Shown here: positions 1 to 7,393 of the stretch, in pieces | Numbering within the stretch: the first letter of the stretch is position 1 | How the letters are laid out: the number at the start of each line of letters is the position of its first letter | Source of the DNA: Alphaproteobacteria bacterium | GTDB lineage: Bacteria > Pseudomonadota > Alphaproteobacteria > Rs-D84 | Length of the DNA stretch: 64,000 bases | Assembly (NCBI GenBank): GCA_017935245.1 | Contig: JAGBHZ010000004.1 | Coordinates: 1-64,000, forward strand | Reading direction: 5' to 3' | Made by a program: the position numbers and the translations under genes | The notes under the pieces: generated by a model | The model's database searches: none | What the model saw: only the letters and a program-made list of their open reading frames with translations | What the model was told of the DNA's origin: nothing

Positions 1-289
1 TTACCAAATAAACCCAATCATATTTATCCAATATGTTTTTATCACGGGCCCAGATATATCCGCGCTTGTACGAACCAAAATCGTATTCACCATGGCGCAT
101 GGCCGACGCATGCAGAACATTGGGTATTTGGGTTATTTTATCTAATTCTGATTCCGATAAATCATTATCCATCGTGAACACAATATCCCCCAATTCGGAT
201 AATGATTTCAGGTAATATATTAACGTTGCATCAACAATATTATCGCGGTCATAGCCCGCAAATATAAATAAACGTTTGGTCTTTTTCAT
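1..289 (-). CDS. Rhamnan synthesis protein F (RgpF)-like, 5' part only
   Basis: The start and first 96 codons are present; the gene continues off the left edge. The protein opens MKKTKRLFIFAGYDRDNIVD and later carries GEYDFGSYKRGY and a WVYLV segment. This pattern is typical of RgpF-like proteins of rhamnose-rich polysaccharide and O-antigen loci. The family is thought to act in assembly of cell-surface polysaccharide at the cytoplasmic face of the inner membrane. The ATG at 289 overlaps the TAA of the upstream glycosyltransferase gene by one base (TAATG), so the two are probably translationally coupled. The family call is by recognition of the N-terminal motifs. Catalytic function cannot be judged from the fragment. 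Confidence 0.75.
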   Translation of the reverse strand, partial: MKKTKRLFIFAGYDRDNIVDATLIYYLKSLSELGDIVFTMDNDLSESELDKITQIPNVLHASAMRHGEYDFGSYKRGYIWARDKNILDKYDWVYLV

Positions 290-1161
290 TATTTTCCCCG
301 CTTGTACATTGGAATTACATCAAACAAACACCACCATTTACCACGCAACTTGAACAACGGCAGGACATCAAACAGATATATGCGTGTGCGCTTTATCTTT
401 AATACTGGCAAAAAACCAAATACATACACGCGATGCGATGGCGCCAGAAATAATCGCAACTGTGGACAATCGGTTAAATAATCCAGAATTTTTGATTGAA
501 TAATACGATTGTTATGAAACATTTGAGGATTGTTGTGGGATAAACTGGTTTCTTGTTCGCGATACATCACCAATACATCAGATAAATTTTGGATATTAAA
601 GCAACGCGCAACACGCGCCCAGAAATCATAATCTTCGGCGGTGGTATATTCGGGATTATACCGAATATTGGCGCAATTAATATCTGCCCGGCGAAACATC
701 ACAGATGGATTTGCAACCATATTTGCAATATAAAAATCCAGAATTTTTGGATTTGGTGGGCATGTTATCACGCGATTTGATGGGATTGTTTTCATCGCGC
801 AACCAACAACTGTTATATCGGGATTAGAATCCAGGAATTTAACCTGGGTTTCCAGGCGATGTGGATATGAAATATCATCAGAATCATTGTATGCAATAAA
901 TTCACCGCACGCCGCATCCAATAAAACATTACGCCCCACCCCAACACCCCGATTATTGGGATTGTTAATAAATCTGATGCGATTATCACGGATGACATAT
1001 TCATGTATAACCGATGCCGCATTGTTCGTTGAACCGTCATTCAGGATAACAAGCTCAAAATCCTGATACGTCTGGCCCAGGATTGATTCAATCGCGGGCC
1101 GTAAAAATTCTTCGTCGGTGTTATAGACCGGCATTAAAACAGATACACGTGGCATGGCCAT
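289..1161 (-). CDS. Family 2 glycosyltransferase
   Basis: A GT-A fold enzyme that should transfer a sugar from a nucleotide-sugar donor during surface polysaccharide synthesis. The N-terminus reads MAMPRVSVLMPVYN, followed by ILNDGST and a YNDSDD metal-binding (DxD-like) motif. A conserved TAEDYDFWARV segment matches the acceptor-side catalytic region of the family. The last 45 residues contain three similar short units (FGFLPVLKIK, LFDVLPLFKLR, LFDVIPMYKRG), a hydrophobic-basic repeat seen at the C-terminus of many such enzymes and likely a membrane contact. Several ATGs lie close together (1167, 1161, 1155) without a clear ribosome-binding site; 1161 is a compromise. Upstream in-frame sequence to 1224 reads as a low-complexity Val/Cys/Gly stretch and is probably not translated. 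Confidence 0.85.
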   Translation of the reverse strand: MAMPRVSVLMPVYNTDEEFLRPAIESILGQTYQDFELVILNDGSTNNAASVIHEYVIRDNRIRFINNPNNRGVGVGRNVLLDAACGEFIAYNDSDDISYPHRLETQVKFLDSNPDITVVGCAMKTIPSNRVITCPPNPKILDFYIANMVANPSVMFRRADINCANIRYNPEYTTAEDYDFWARVARCFNIQNLSDVLVMYREQETSLSHNNPQMFHNNRIIQSKILDYLTDCPQLRLFLAPSHRVYVFGFLPVLKIKRTRIYLFDVLPLFKLRGKWWCLFDVIPMYKRGK

Positions 1162-1345
1162 CCCCATATGCGTTACACCACAGACCACACCGACGCAAAA
1201 TGCGCCGGCAAACACACATAACACAATGTGTGCGTCCTGGGGTTATCTTTACAATAATGGGGAATTTTTAATCAGACATAAACACACCTAATGGGAATTG
1301 GTTTCGTGTATCTACGCGATGTAAAACGCCCCGTTTCTGAATTGA

Positions 1346-1374
1346 ATCATAATGGATTGGGGCGCTAAAATCAA
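1346..1374 (-). promoter_or_regulatory. Sigma-70 type promoter upstream of the second glycosyltransferase
   Basis: On the minus strand TTGATT (1374-1369), a 17-base spacer and TATGAT (1351-1346). It lies in the roughly 250-base gap between two co-directional glycosyltransferase genes. A CGCCCC/GGGGCG inverted repeat followed by TTTTA (about 1365-1323) overlaps it and could end the upstream transcript. The rest of the gap holds a CACACAT/ATGTGTG inverted repeat near 1213-1232 and no further gene that I can see. Confidence 0.5.
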
Positions 1375-1407
1375 CCGTTTTGTATTAGGATAAAAAGCAT
1401 AAAAGAA

Positions 1408-2472
1408 TCATTTTTTGGGCATGCCCCAAAAGAACTTACGTCGATACACCAAACAACCAAATAAATATACAGATCGCGTACGATGTCTATCGTTAATACG
1501 CAAAAACGGAATCAGTCCAAACAAACGATATTTATAAACATAATTCTTGGCACGCAAATCCATATATTCCATTAGTTTTTTTATGTTTTGTGTTTCCAAA
1601 AGATCACTCAATATTTCATCGCGCACCAAAAATTTATCTGCATTCTTTGTTTTTTTATACAAATCTATTATCAAGCGCGCCAACAACAGTTGTTTATCCG
1701 GATCATATACCTGGTAATAAAAATTATCAATCAAGAATAAAAATCTATCTTCAATAATATACCGATAGGCATCCCACGAAACCGTTGCACCATTAATCAT
1801 ATCCCACATTTTTGGATATATATTTATAATGTCTAAGATCTGACGATCCGATGCACGCTTGCGCGTTAACGACATTTGGTTTTCGAAATGAAAATAAAAC
1901 GCATCACGAACAATTTTTGCACTTTGCATCTTTAAAATGACGGGCAATTCGAATACAGTATCTTCGGCCAAATATCCATCACCAAACTTGGCCCCAATAT
2001 CTGATATAAATTTAGCATCAAATATACAGCGCCATGGACGCGCACCAAACAAAAATTCACCGTCTTCTGATTCCAGCTTAACCTTTTTGCCATCCGCCCA
2101 AACACTTTTCATATTCCCAACAACAACCTGGCACCCATCCACCTGGGCAGCATTATATAGTTTTTCATACCAACTATGTTCAACCCAATCATCGGGGTCA
2201 ACAAATCCAATATATTCACCACGCACATGCTTTAAACCGATATTTCGCGCAACGCCAGGGCCCGAATTTTTCTTTGTTGAATAAATTTCTATTCGCGGAT
2301 CCTTGATCGCCATCAATTCCAATATATTCATACTGTTATCCGTTGAACAGTCATCAACACATATAATTTGTAAATCTGCCAATGTCTGCATACGCAACGA
2401 ATGCATACAGCGCTCCAAATACGGCGCAACATTATAAATTGGTATAATCACTGATATTTTTGGTTTTGTCAT
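1408..2472 (-). CDS. Family 2 glycosyltransferase
   Basis: A GT2 enzyme of 354 residues, probably adding a sugar to the same surface glycan as its neighbours. Residues 1-110 form the GT-A nucleotide-binding half: PKISVIIPIYN, VDDCSTDNS and FVDPDDW (the DxD motif) are all present. The C-terminal part is variable and ends with YRLFGLIPFLRIN and VYLFGCLVYRR, the same hydrophobic-basic tail motif as the next gene. The start at 2472 is chosen because AGAAGGGTG lies 7 bases upstream; a longer reading frame to 2502 lacks such a site. The start overlaps the 3' end of the preceding gene by 41 bases, supporting one operon. Confidence 0.87.
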   Translation of the reverse strand: MTKPKISVIIPIYNVAPYLERCMHSLRMQTLADLQIICVDDCSTDNSMNILELMAIKDPRIEIYSTKKNSGPGVARNIGLKHVRGEYIGFVDPDDWVEHSWYEKLYNAAQVDGCQVVVGNMKSVWADGKKVKLESEDGEFLFGARPWRCIFDAKFISDIGAKFGDGYLAEDTVFELPVILKMQSAKIVRDAFYFHFENQMSLTRKRASDRQILDIINIYPKMWDMINGATVSWDAYRYIIEDRFLFLIDNFYYQVYDPDKQLLLARLIIDLYKKTKNADKFLVRDEILSDLLETQNIKKLMEYMDLRAKNYVYKYRLFGLIPFLRINDRHRTRSVYLFGCLVYRRKFFWGMPKK

Positions 2473-3469
2473 GTTTTTCACCCTTCTTTGACGAATATGC
2501 AAATGCCATCAGTCGCAATAACAACCACTGAAAACGGCCAAAATATTTTTTGGGAAACAAATTTCGTCTTATAATTTCTTTTAATGTATTACCTGCGATA
2601 TTTCTGCACATACGTTGATGCAAGGGTACCAATAACATATAATCAAAAAAATAACCCGCAAATGAATAGAAAAACGAATCTATAAACCATGCAGGATACT
2701 TATTCACAACATTATCGCGAATATATTCCAACGTCGGCAAAAAGAAATCAATTTGACCCGCGCTTAATCCATTATTCATTACCGATGTTGATGACAAACG
2801 ATGATATGTTATCGGCGCCCAAATCATCACCAGTTTGTTCACATACTGAAATACATCTAATATAAAACAAATATCGTCCCCTGGACACAATCCAGGCACA
2901 AAACGCACCCTGTCAATTATACTGCGATGAAACAATTGATGCCAAATCCATACATTTTTATAATTTTCACCAAACACATTATACGACGTACAAAAGTTGC
3001 GCAAAACATTTTCATGACCATCTGAAATCATTATTGGCTGGGCCTTGTTAAGGGTCAATTTTTTTGGCAGTTTCTTTTCAAACTTGAAATTATCAGGCAC
3101 GGTTACAGCCGCCCCATTAACCAAATCTGCGCCTGTTTTTTTCGCCGCCAGGAACATTGATTCCAATGCAATTGGTGTATAACAATCGTCGGAATCTAAA
3201 AAAGCAAAATATTGTCCACGCGCCGCATCAATACCGGTATTACGGGCAACCGACACACCCATATTTTTTTCGTGTACAATTAACCTAAATCGATTGTCGT
3301 CGGCAATAAGTTTTCGGATAACGGCAACAGAATCATCCGTACTAACGTCATCAACAATAATACATTCAAAGTCTGAAAATGTCTGGCACCGAACCGATGC
3401 CAGACAATCAGATAAATATTTTGAATTATTATAATTCGGTATAATAATCGATATTTTTGGTATATTCAT
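2432..3469 (-). CDS. Family 2 glycosyltransferase
   Basis: A GT2 enzyme of 345 residues. The N-terminal half carries PKISIIIPNYN, VDDVSTDDS and FLDSDDC, the expected nucleotide-sugar and metal-binding motifs. The C-terminal half is rich in aromatic residues and probably recognises the acceptor. It lacks the LFG-P-hydrophobic tail repeat found in the two downstream glycosyltransferases. The ATG at 3469 is preferred because AGAAGAG precedes it. Only 2 bases separate the start from the stop of the upstream Cys-rich protein gene. The base composition is AT-rich, as is common for polysaccharide clusters. Donor and linkage cannot be predicted. Confidence 0.86.
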   Translation of the reverse strand: MNIPKISIIIPNYNNSKYLSDCLASVRCQTFSDFECIIVDDVSTDDSVAVIRKLIADDNRFRLIVHEKNMGVSVARNTGIDAARGQYFAFLDSDDCYTPIALESMFLAAKKTGADLVNGAAVTVPDNFKFEKKLPKKLTLNKAQPIMISDGHENVLRNFCTSYNVFGENYKNVWIWHQLFHRSIIDRVRFVPGLCPGDDICFILDVFQYVNKLVMIWAPITYHRLSSTSVMNNGLSAGQIDFFLPTLEYIRDNVVNKYPAWFIDSFFYSFAGYFFDYMLLVPLHQRMCRNIAGNTLKEIIRRNLFPKKYFGRFQWLLLRLMAFAYSSKKGEKHDKTKNISDYTNL

Positions 3470-3471
3470 AA

Positions 3472-4185
3472 TTAGCTCTTCTGTGGATAACAACCACTGG
3501 TCAAACTAAATTTACCAGACGTACCACTATAATTTCCAGAATACAAAACACAATTCGATGCATAGCTGTTATACCCAGGTGTTGTGGTTGGATACACATC
3601 ATCTAATGCCTCACAACGGGTACATGTTGGATACGACGATGCCGCAACACCCCAACGTGGCAATCCGTAATATCCCGATGCACACGCATAATCATAAAGC
3701 GTTTCATGTTCAACACAGATAGCACCGGCATCAACACTGCAATACTGATGTTTTTTGCGCGCATACTTTGTCAAATACGTTTCATAGCCAGAGACCGAAT
3801 TACATGATTTCGAAGCGCAGATCGAACAATACAGGCTTGTAACCTCGCCACTTCGTGAATTATATGTACCTGCAACAGCCCCAGTACCAGACTGACATTT
3901 CATCATATCACAATCACACATATCTGCATTTAATACAGAATTTTTACTGTAACACGCACAAAAAATAGAAGTCATAGAGACTTGCGAAATTATCCCCCGA
4001 TAATACTTTGGATAGCCATTTGCATTACAATATTGACTGCATGCTGCATCTGTGTTGGCTGAAAGATATGTGCCACCACACGCACTTCCCATCTGGCACA
4101 CCAATTTTGGCATACTATATATGGCCCATGCATCATACACACGAACCAGCAACATCAATAATACCGCACAAATTTTCTTGAACAT
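3472..4185 (-). CDS. Cys-rich secreted protein of unknown function
   Basis: A 237-residue protein with a clear signal peptide (MFKKICAVLLMLLVRVYDAWA) and about 28 cysteines in the mature part, spaced as in small disulphide-bonded domains. No catalytic motif is recognisable. It should be exported by Sec and oxidised in the periplasm. The start at 4185 is set by AAAGGAGG 5 bases upstream, one of the strongest Shine-Dalgarno sequences here; the reading frame extends to 4212 but without such a site. It sits at the head of the glycosyltransferase cluster with a 2-base gap. Two other Cys-rich secreted proteins lie at 60.5-61.5 kb, without obvious sequence similarity beyond the cysteine content. Confidence 0.75.
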   Translation of the reverse strand: MFKKICAVLLMLLVRVYDAWAIYSMPKLVCQMGSACGGTYLSANTDAACSQYCNANGYPKYYRGIISQVSMTSIFCACYSKNSVLNADMCDCDMMKCQSGTGAVAGTYNSRSGEVTSLYCSICASKSCNSVSGYETYLTKYARKKHQYCSVDAGAICVEHETLYDYACASGYYGLPRWGVAASSYPTCTRCEALDDVYPTTTPGYNSYASNCVLYSGNYSGTSGKFSLTSGCYPQKS

Positions 4186-4573
4186 TTTTCCTCCTTTGGT
4201 CCGTTTACGCATACAGGAAAACGGTGAGTTTTTTTCGGCATTTTTTTACATTGACAACGTTCAGAAAATTAAGATAGAATACATGCGATTGGTACAAGAA
4301 TAAAAAGGACCGTTTTAATCCGACATGCTTTTTTTAAGGTAACATATTGTTTTTACATAAATTTACACCTTTAAATTCAGCATGATTATTTTCATGTTTT
4401 TTGGTGGCTAGCGCAAGTGCCGGATGATTAGTGCTGAATTCTGTTCATACCACAATAAATAAAAGTTTAGTTAAGTATTTTTTGAGACCTAAACGCCGGT
4501 ATGACGACAGTGCTTGTTTTTCCATATTTGTACTTTGCTTGTTGATAAAAAAATCCCCGCAAACGCGGTTTTT
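4186..4573. other. Intergenic region with a candidate promoter and repeat remnants
   Basis: This 388-base gap holds no gene that I can support. On the plus strand TTGACA (4251-4256), an 18-base spacer and TAGAAT could form a promoter, with no product apparent downstream. At 4452-4482 lies an 18-base string identical to the left end of the 200-bp element at 60050, followed by TTAGTTAAGTATTTT, which recurs at about 56994. A segment at about 4403-4433 (GTGGCTAGCGCAAGTG then GATTAGTG) resembles one at 62889-62918. Confidence 0.5.
4452..4482 (+). repeat. Copy of a dispersed short repeat
   Basis: The string starting AATAAATAAAAGTTTAGT is shared exactly with 60049-60066, the left terminal repeat of the 200-bp element. 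The following TTAGTTAAGTATTTT is shared with 56994-57008. After it the sequence diverges, so this is probably a decayed or partial copy. Confidence 0.6.
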
Positions 4574-5101
4574 TTATTTCTGGATTACGTTTTCGCGGAT
4601 GCGCATGATATATTTCATCATGTTCTGGTCGGGATAGCGATGAATTATTTCATCCATATCGGATTCTATTTCACGCGCGGCAATACGCATAACGTCCCCG
4701 GTGCTTAGTTGTCGAATAACCTGAATCGCACGCGCACCACATTGAAAAAACTGATTTTTATCATTACAGCGTTCTTTGTAATATGGCAATGATGGGACGA
4801 TTTCATAGAAATAAACCTCGCTAAAAGATGGGTAATCGTCCATACCAACCCAATACCACATCAGCATATCAATCGCATTATCACAAAAATGAATCAGGGG
4901 ATGCGCGTTCCATACACAAACGTCCGGCGCCAGAAAACCATCTGCATCCGTGTGTGAACACCAATCAAAGCGACGACCACGGGCATAAAAACGACGGGTT
5001 GGATATAAATCTTCGGGGGATGTGATGTTATACGTATCGGTAAAATACGAATAATTCATCATAACCAATTTAAAAAAGCGCTTGTTTTTCGTGCGTTTCA
5101 T
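4574..5101 (-). CDS. Orphan protein of unknown function
   Basis: A 175-residue protein that I do not recognise. It is rich in Tyr, Trp, Asp and His, with no signal peptide and no membrane segment if translation starts at 5101. Notable strings are HTDADGF, WNAHPLIHFCDNAID and YPDQNMMKYIMRI. The frame is open up to 5200, but a promoter (5136-5109) sits inside that extension. Its -10 box ends 7 bases before the ATG at 5101, so the message is probably leaderless and starts at this codon. An ATG at 5062 is a second possibility. The gene is single and its stop lies next to the repeat-bearing intergenic region. Confidence 0.55.
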   Translation of the reverse strand: MKRTKNKRFFKLVMMNYSYFTDTYNITSPEDLYPTRRFYARGRRFDWCSHTDADGFLAPDVCVWNAHPLIHFCDNAIDMLMWYWVGMDDYPSFSEVYFYEIVPSLPYYKERCNDKNQFFQCGARAIQVIRQLSTGDVMRIAAREIESDMDEIIHRYPDQNMMKYIMRIRENVIQK

Positions 5102-5108
5102 ATGCCGC

Positions 5109-5136
5109 ATTTTATACCACAGGACCCGATTGTCAA
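5109..5136 (-). promoter_or_regulatory. Promoter giving a probable leaderless mRNA
   Basis: On the minus strand TTGACA (5136-5131), a 16-base spacer and TAAAAT (5114-5109). Seven bases follow before the ATG at 5101, which places the expected transcription start at the start codon. Confidence 0.6.
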
Positions 5137-5160
5137 TGAACAAAAAGATAATTTTACAAC

Positions 5161-5189
5161 TTGCAATTAATTTTATGATTCTATATAAT
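5161..5189 (+). promoter_or_regulatory. tRNA-Ser(GCT) promoter
   Basis: TTGCAA (5161-5166), a 17-base spacer and a consensus TATAAT (5184-5189), 17 bases before the mature tRNA 5' end. Confidence 0.75.
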
Positions 5190-5205
5190 AGCCAACGCAC
5201 ACCAC

Positions 5206-5293
5206 GGAGCGTTGGCAGAGTGGTAATGCAGCAGATTGCTAATCTGTGACCGGATTTTTCGGTCCATAGGTTCGAGTCCTATACGCTCCGCCA
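5206..5293 (+). tRNA. tRNA-Ser (anticodon GCT)
   Basis: An 88-base class II tRNA reading AGC/AGU serine codons. The acceptor arms GGAGCGT and ACGCTCC pair fully, the discriminator is G, and CCA is encoded. The anticodon loop lies in CAGATTGCTAATCTG, giving anticodon GCT. A long variable arm (CGGATTTTTCGG) is visible, as expected for serine. The T-loop GGTTCGAGTCC is standard. A promoter and a terminator flank it, so it is a single-gene unit. Confidence 0.95.
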
Positions 5294-5301
5294 GGATTAT
5301 T

Positions 5302-5328
5302 CCCCACCAGTCGGTGGGGTTGTTTTTT
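5302..5328 (+). terminator. Rho-independent terminator of tRNA-Ser(GCT)
   Basis: The stem CCCCACC / GGTGGGG with loop AGTC is followed by TTGTTTTTT. Confidence 0.85.
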
Positions 5329-5422
5329 GATTTTAATTCGCATACAAACATGGGGAAATGGTTCCTGGTGCGTTTGGGGGACGAATCGTGCACAATTATT
5401 AGCACAGAGGAGAGAGGAAGCC

Positions 5423-5959
5423 ATGTTCATAAAATCTAAAATTTGTTTTACTGTTTTCGTTATATACGAAATCATCGCAATCAGTTTGTTGCACTTTCAA
5501 CGCACATGCGACGCAATGTTCAGTGCCGGATTCTGCGACAGTGATTTTAAGTACTTTGCCGGGGCAATTGCCGTGCCGTTGCTGGCATACCTGGTGTGGA
5601 TGTGGATTCGCGAAATTGTTCGCGCACGGCGGCGGCGCAAATTTATTAATCGGGCGAAACAATTACTGGGGGATATTGCGACAAATGTACACGAAAAACT
5701 GAACGATGTTTCACCACGGGTCCTAGAACAACTTATCGTGGCGGCAATTATTCTGGGGGTGCAACGGTATGCCGCACATCATCCAAATATTCACCAAACA
5801 ATTGGTAAAATCATTGGTAAATCAAACGGTGATACGATGTACGGATACGAATACGATATGGATACAGAAAATGTTGTCGCATCACAACAACGCGCACAAC
5901 GTAAATCAACGGGCAAATCCCGTGCACCACAAAAAAAGACAAACACACGCAAAAAATAA
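5423..5959 (+). CDS. Small membrane protein with a basic tail, function unknown
   Basis: A 178-residue protein with two predicted membrane segments (about residues 7-25 and 45-62) and a very basic C-terminus (KSTGKSRAPQKKTNTRKK). The cytoplasmic loop after the second helix is Arg-rich (RARRRRKF). A weakly hydrophobic region at about 105-125 could be a membrane-surface helix. I recognise no family. The start at 5423 is chosen for the GAGGAGAGAGGAAG upstream; the frame is open to 5327, but that part overlaps the tRNA terminator. It is a single gene closed by its own terminator. Confidence 0.7.
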   Translation: MFIKSKICFTVFVIYEIIAISLLHFQRTCDAMFSAGFCDSDFKYFAGAIAVPLLAYLVWMWIREIVRARRRRKFINRAKQLLGDIATNVHEKLNDVSPRVLEQLIVAAIILGVQRYAAHHPNIHQTIGKIIGKSNGDTMYGYEYDMDTENVVASQQRAQRKSTGKSRAPQKKTNTRKK

Positions 5960-5984
5960 TCATCAACGCAAACATTCCCACAGA

Positions 5985-6007
5985 CCCGCAAAAACTGCGG
6001 GTTTTTA
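5985..6007 (+). terminator. Rho-independent terminator
   Basis: The stem CCCGCA / TGCGGG with loop AAAAC is followed by TTTTTATA, 25 bases after the membrane protein gene. Confidence 0.85.
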
Positions 6008-6011
6008 TATA

Positions 6012-6040
6012 TTGATTTTAATCACAAAGGGGACTAAGAT
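6012..6040 (+). promoter_or_regulatory. Promoter of the surface lipoprotein-Slam operon
   Basis: TTGATT (6012-6017), a 17-base spacer and TAAGAT (6035-6040). It lies 34 bases before the lipoprotein ATG. Confidence 0.55.
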
Positions 6041-6073
6041 TCATATATCTGTTTGATAAAAAAGGGGGACGGT

Positions 6074-7387
6074 ATGAAAAAACTTGCAATTTTAACTTCA
6101 ATCTTGGCATTGGCTGCATGTGGTGGTGGTTCTGGCGGTGTCCCTGTTGTTTCAAACAATAACACTTCTGCTTTAGGGAATATAGAATTACCAACATCAC
6201 GTGTTTCAAGCACTGCTGCAACTTCTAATAGCTCTGTAACAGGTATGGATAGTAGTGTTACAAATATTAGTGAAATGGCATCCGCTGTCGAGTCTGCTAT
6301 TGGAACAGATGCTTTGAATAGTATTGCAAGTGATTCAGATAATATATCTAACGTGATAAATCGTAGTGCCTCAGCCAGACATGCGACATTGAGGGCCCCA
6401 GGACACCATACTGATAAAGAAAAAGGGGCGTATCTTTTCCTTGAGGGCGGAAAAAGATTTAAGAATTGGGGACACGATAAAAGACGTGATTTTTATAGAG
6501 AACAACCAGATATGGTTAGATATTGGGGTAAGATATTCTGTGGCTGTAATATAGATTCTTATAACGAAGACCAAGTATTAGCAATATTTGATAATGATTC
6601 AAATCAAACAAACTGGAATAATTTCTATGAACAAAACCATTATCGTGAATATACACTGGGCGATGTTAAATTTGAAACTATGATTACTCCAGGACAAGTT
6701 GATACAATGAAATTTTTCGTAAAAGAAGACGGACAAATAGATGGCATTGCGTTTGCTGCGGGTGAAGGAAATACGTTAGAACATATACCAAACAGATGGT
6801 TAAGCAAAATTGACAGAACCACAGACAATAAATTTAGAACTGAAGATGGTGCAGATATGGAATATAAAACATATGCTGACGATCTTAACTTAAGATATAC
6901 CGATTTTGGAGTGATAGGTATAGATTATCAGGGAGACCATTTTGATGCCCCTTTTATAGCGGGTTATGAAGATAAAAAAATTATAACAATGCCTGAAGGA
7001 GAAACACAATTTACTGGTATAGCCAAAGGAACTGTTGAATATGCTTCAGGTGAAAATAACGATTATTTGCCTATTGCTGATAACTCCGCAACATTAACTT
7101 TTAATAATGGAACAGAAACTTTACACGCAAACTTTAATAATTGGTATGAAGTATCTATATCTAAAACAGGTATGAATTTAGATACACAGCATACACAAGA
7201 TGAACATTTCATTTTAAACAACGAAAATCCCACTTATAGTTATTTTAATGCAAATTATTATGGTGATAATAATACACCTTCTGAAGCGACTGCGTTATTC
7301 CAATATCAAGAAAAGATAAATCCTTCTGAAGACATTAAAAACAACAATAAAACTGTATATATCGGATTTGGCGGAAAAGCTGATTAA
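6074..7387 (+). CDS. Probable Slam-dependent surface lipoprotein (TbpB/fHbp-like)
   Basis: A 437-residue lipoprotein with signal sequence MKKLAILTSILALAAC; LAAC is the lipobox, and a Gly-rich linker (GGGSGGVP) follows. Residues 20-110 are a Ser/Thr/Asn-rich stalk. The C-terminal third looks like the 8-stranded barrel of TbpB/fHbp-type proteins (NSATLTFNNGTETLHANF, ending IGFGGKAD, compare the family's FGAKR-like ends). The next gene, 6 bases on, encodes the matching exporter, which supports export to the cell surface. The start at 6074 has AAAGGGGGA upstream. The gene is more AT-rich and uses AGA for arginine often, while neighbouring genes prefer CGC/CGT, hinting at transfer or antigenic divergence. 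The ligand is unknown. Confidence 0.72.
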   Translation: MKKLAILTSILALAACGGGSGGVPVVSNNNTSALGNIELPTSRVSSTAATSNSSVTGMDSSVTNISEMASAVESAIGTDALNSIASDSDNISNVINRSASARHATLRAPGHHTDKEKGAYLFLEGGKRFKNWGHDKRRDFYREQPDMVRYWGKIFCGCNIDSYNEDQVLAIFDNDSNQTNWNNFYEQNHYREYTLGDVKFETMITPGQVDTMKFFVKEDGQIDGIAFAAGEGNTLEHIPNRWLSKIDRTTDNKFRTEDGADMEYKTYADDLNLRYTDFGVIGIDYQGDHFDAPFIAGYEDKKIITMPEGETQFTGIAKGTVEYASGENNDYLPIADNSATLTFNNGTETLHANFNNWYEVSISKTGMNLDTQHTQDEHFILNNENPTYSYFNANYYGDNNTPSEATALFQYQEKINPSEDIKNNNKTVYIGFGGKAD

Positions 7388-7393
7388 TAACCA

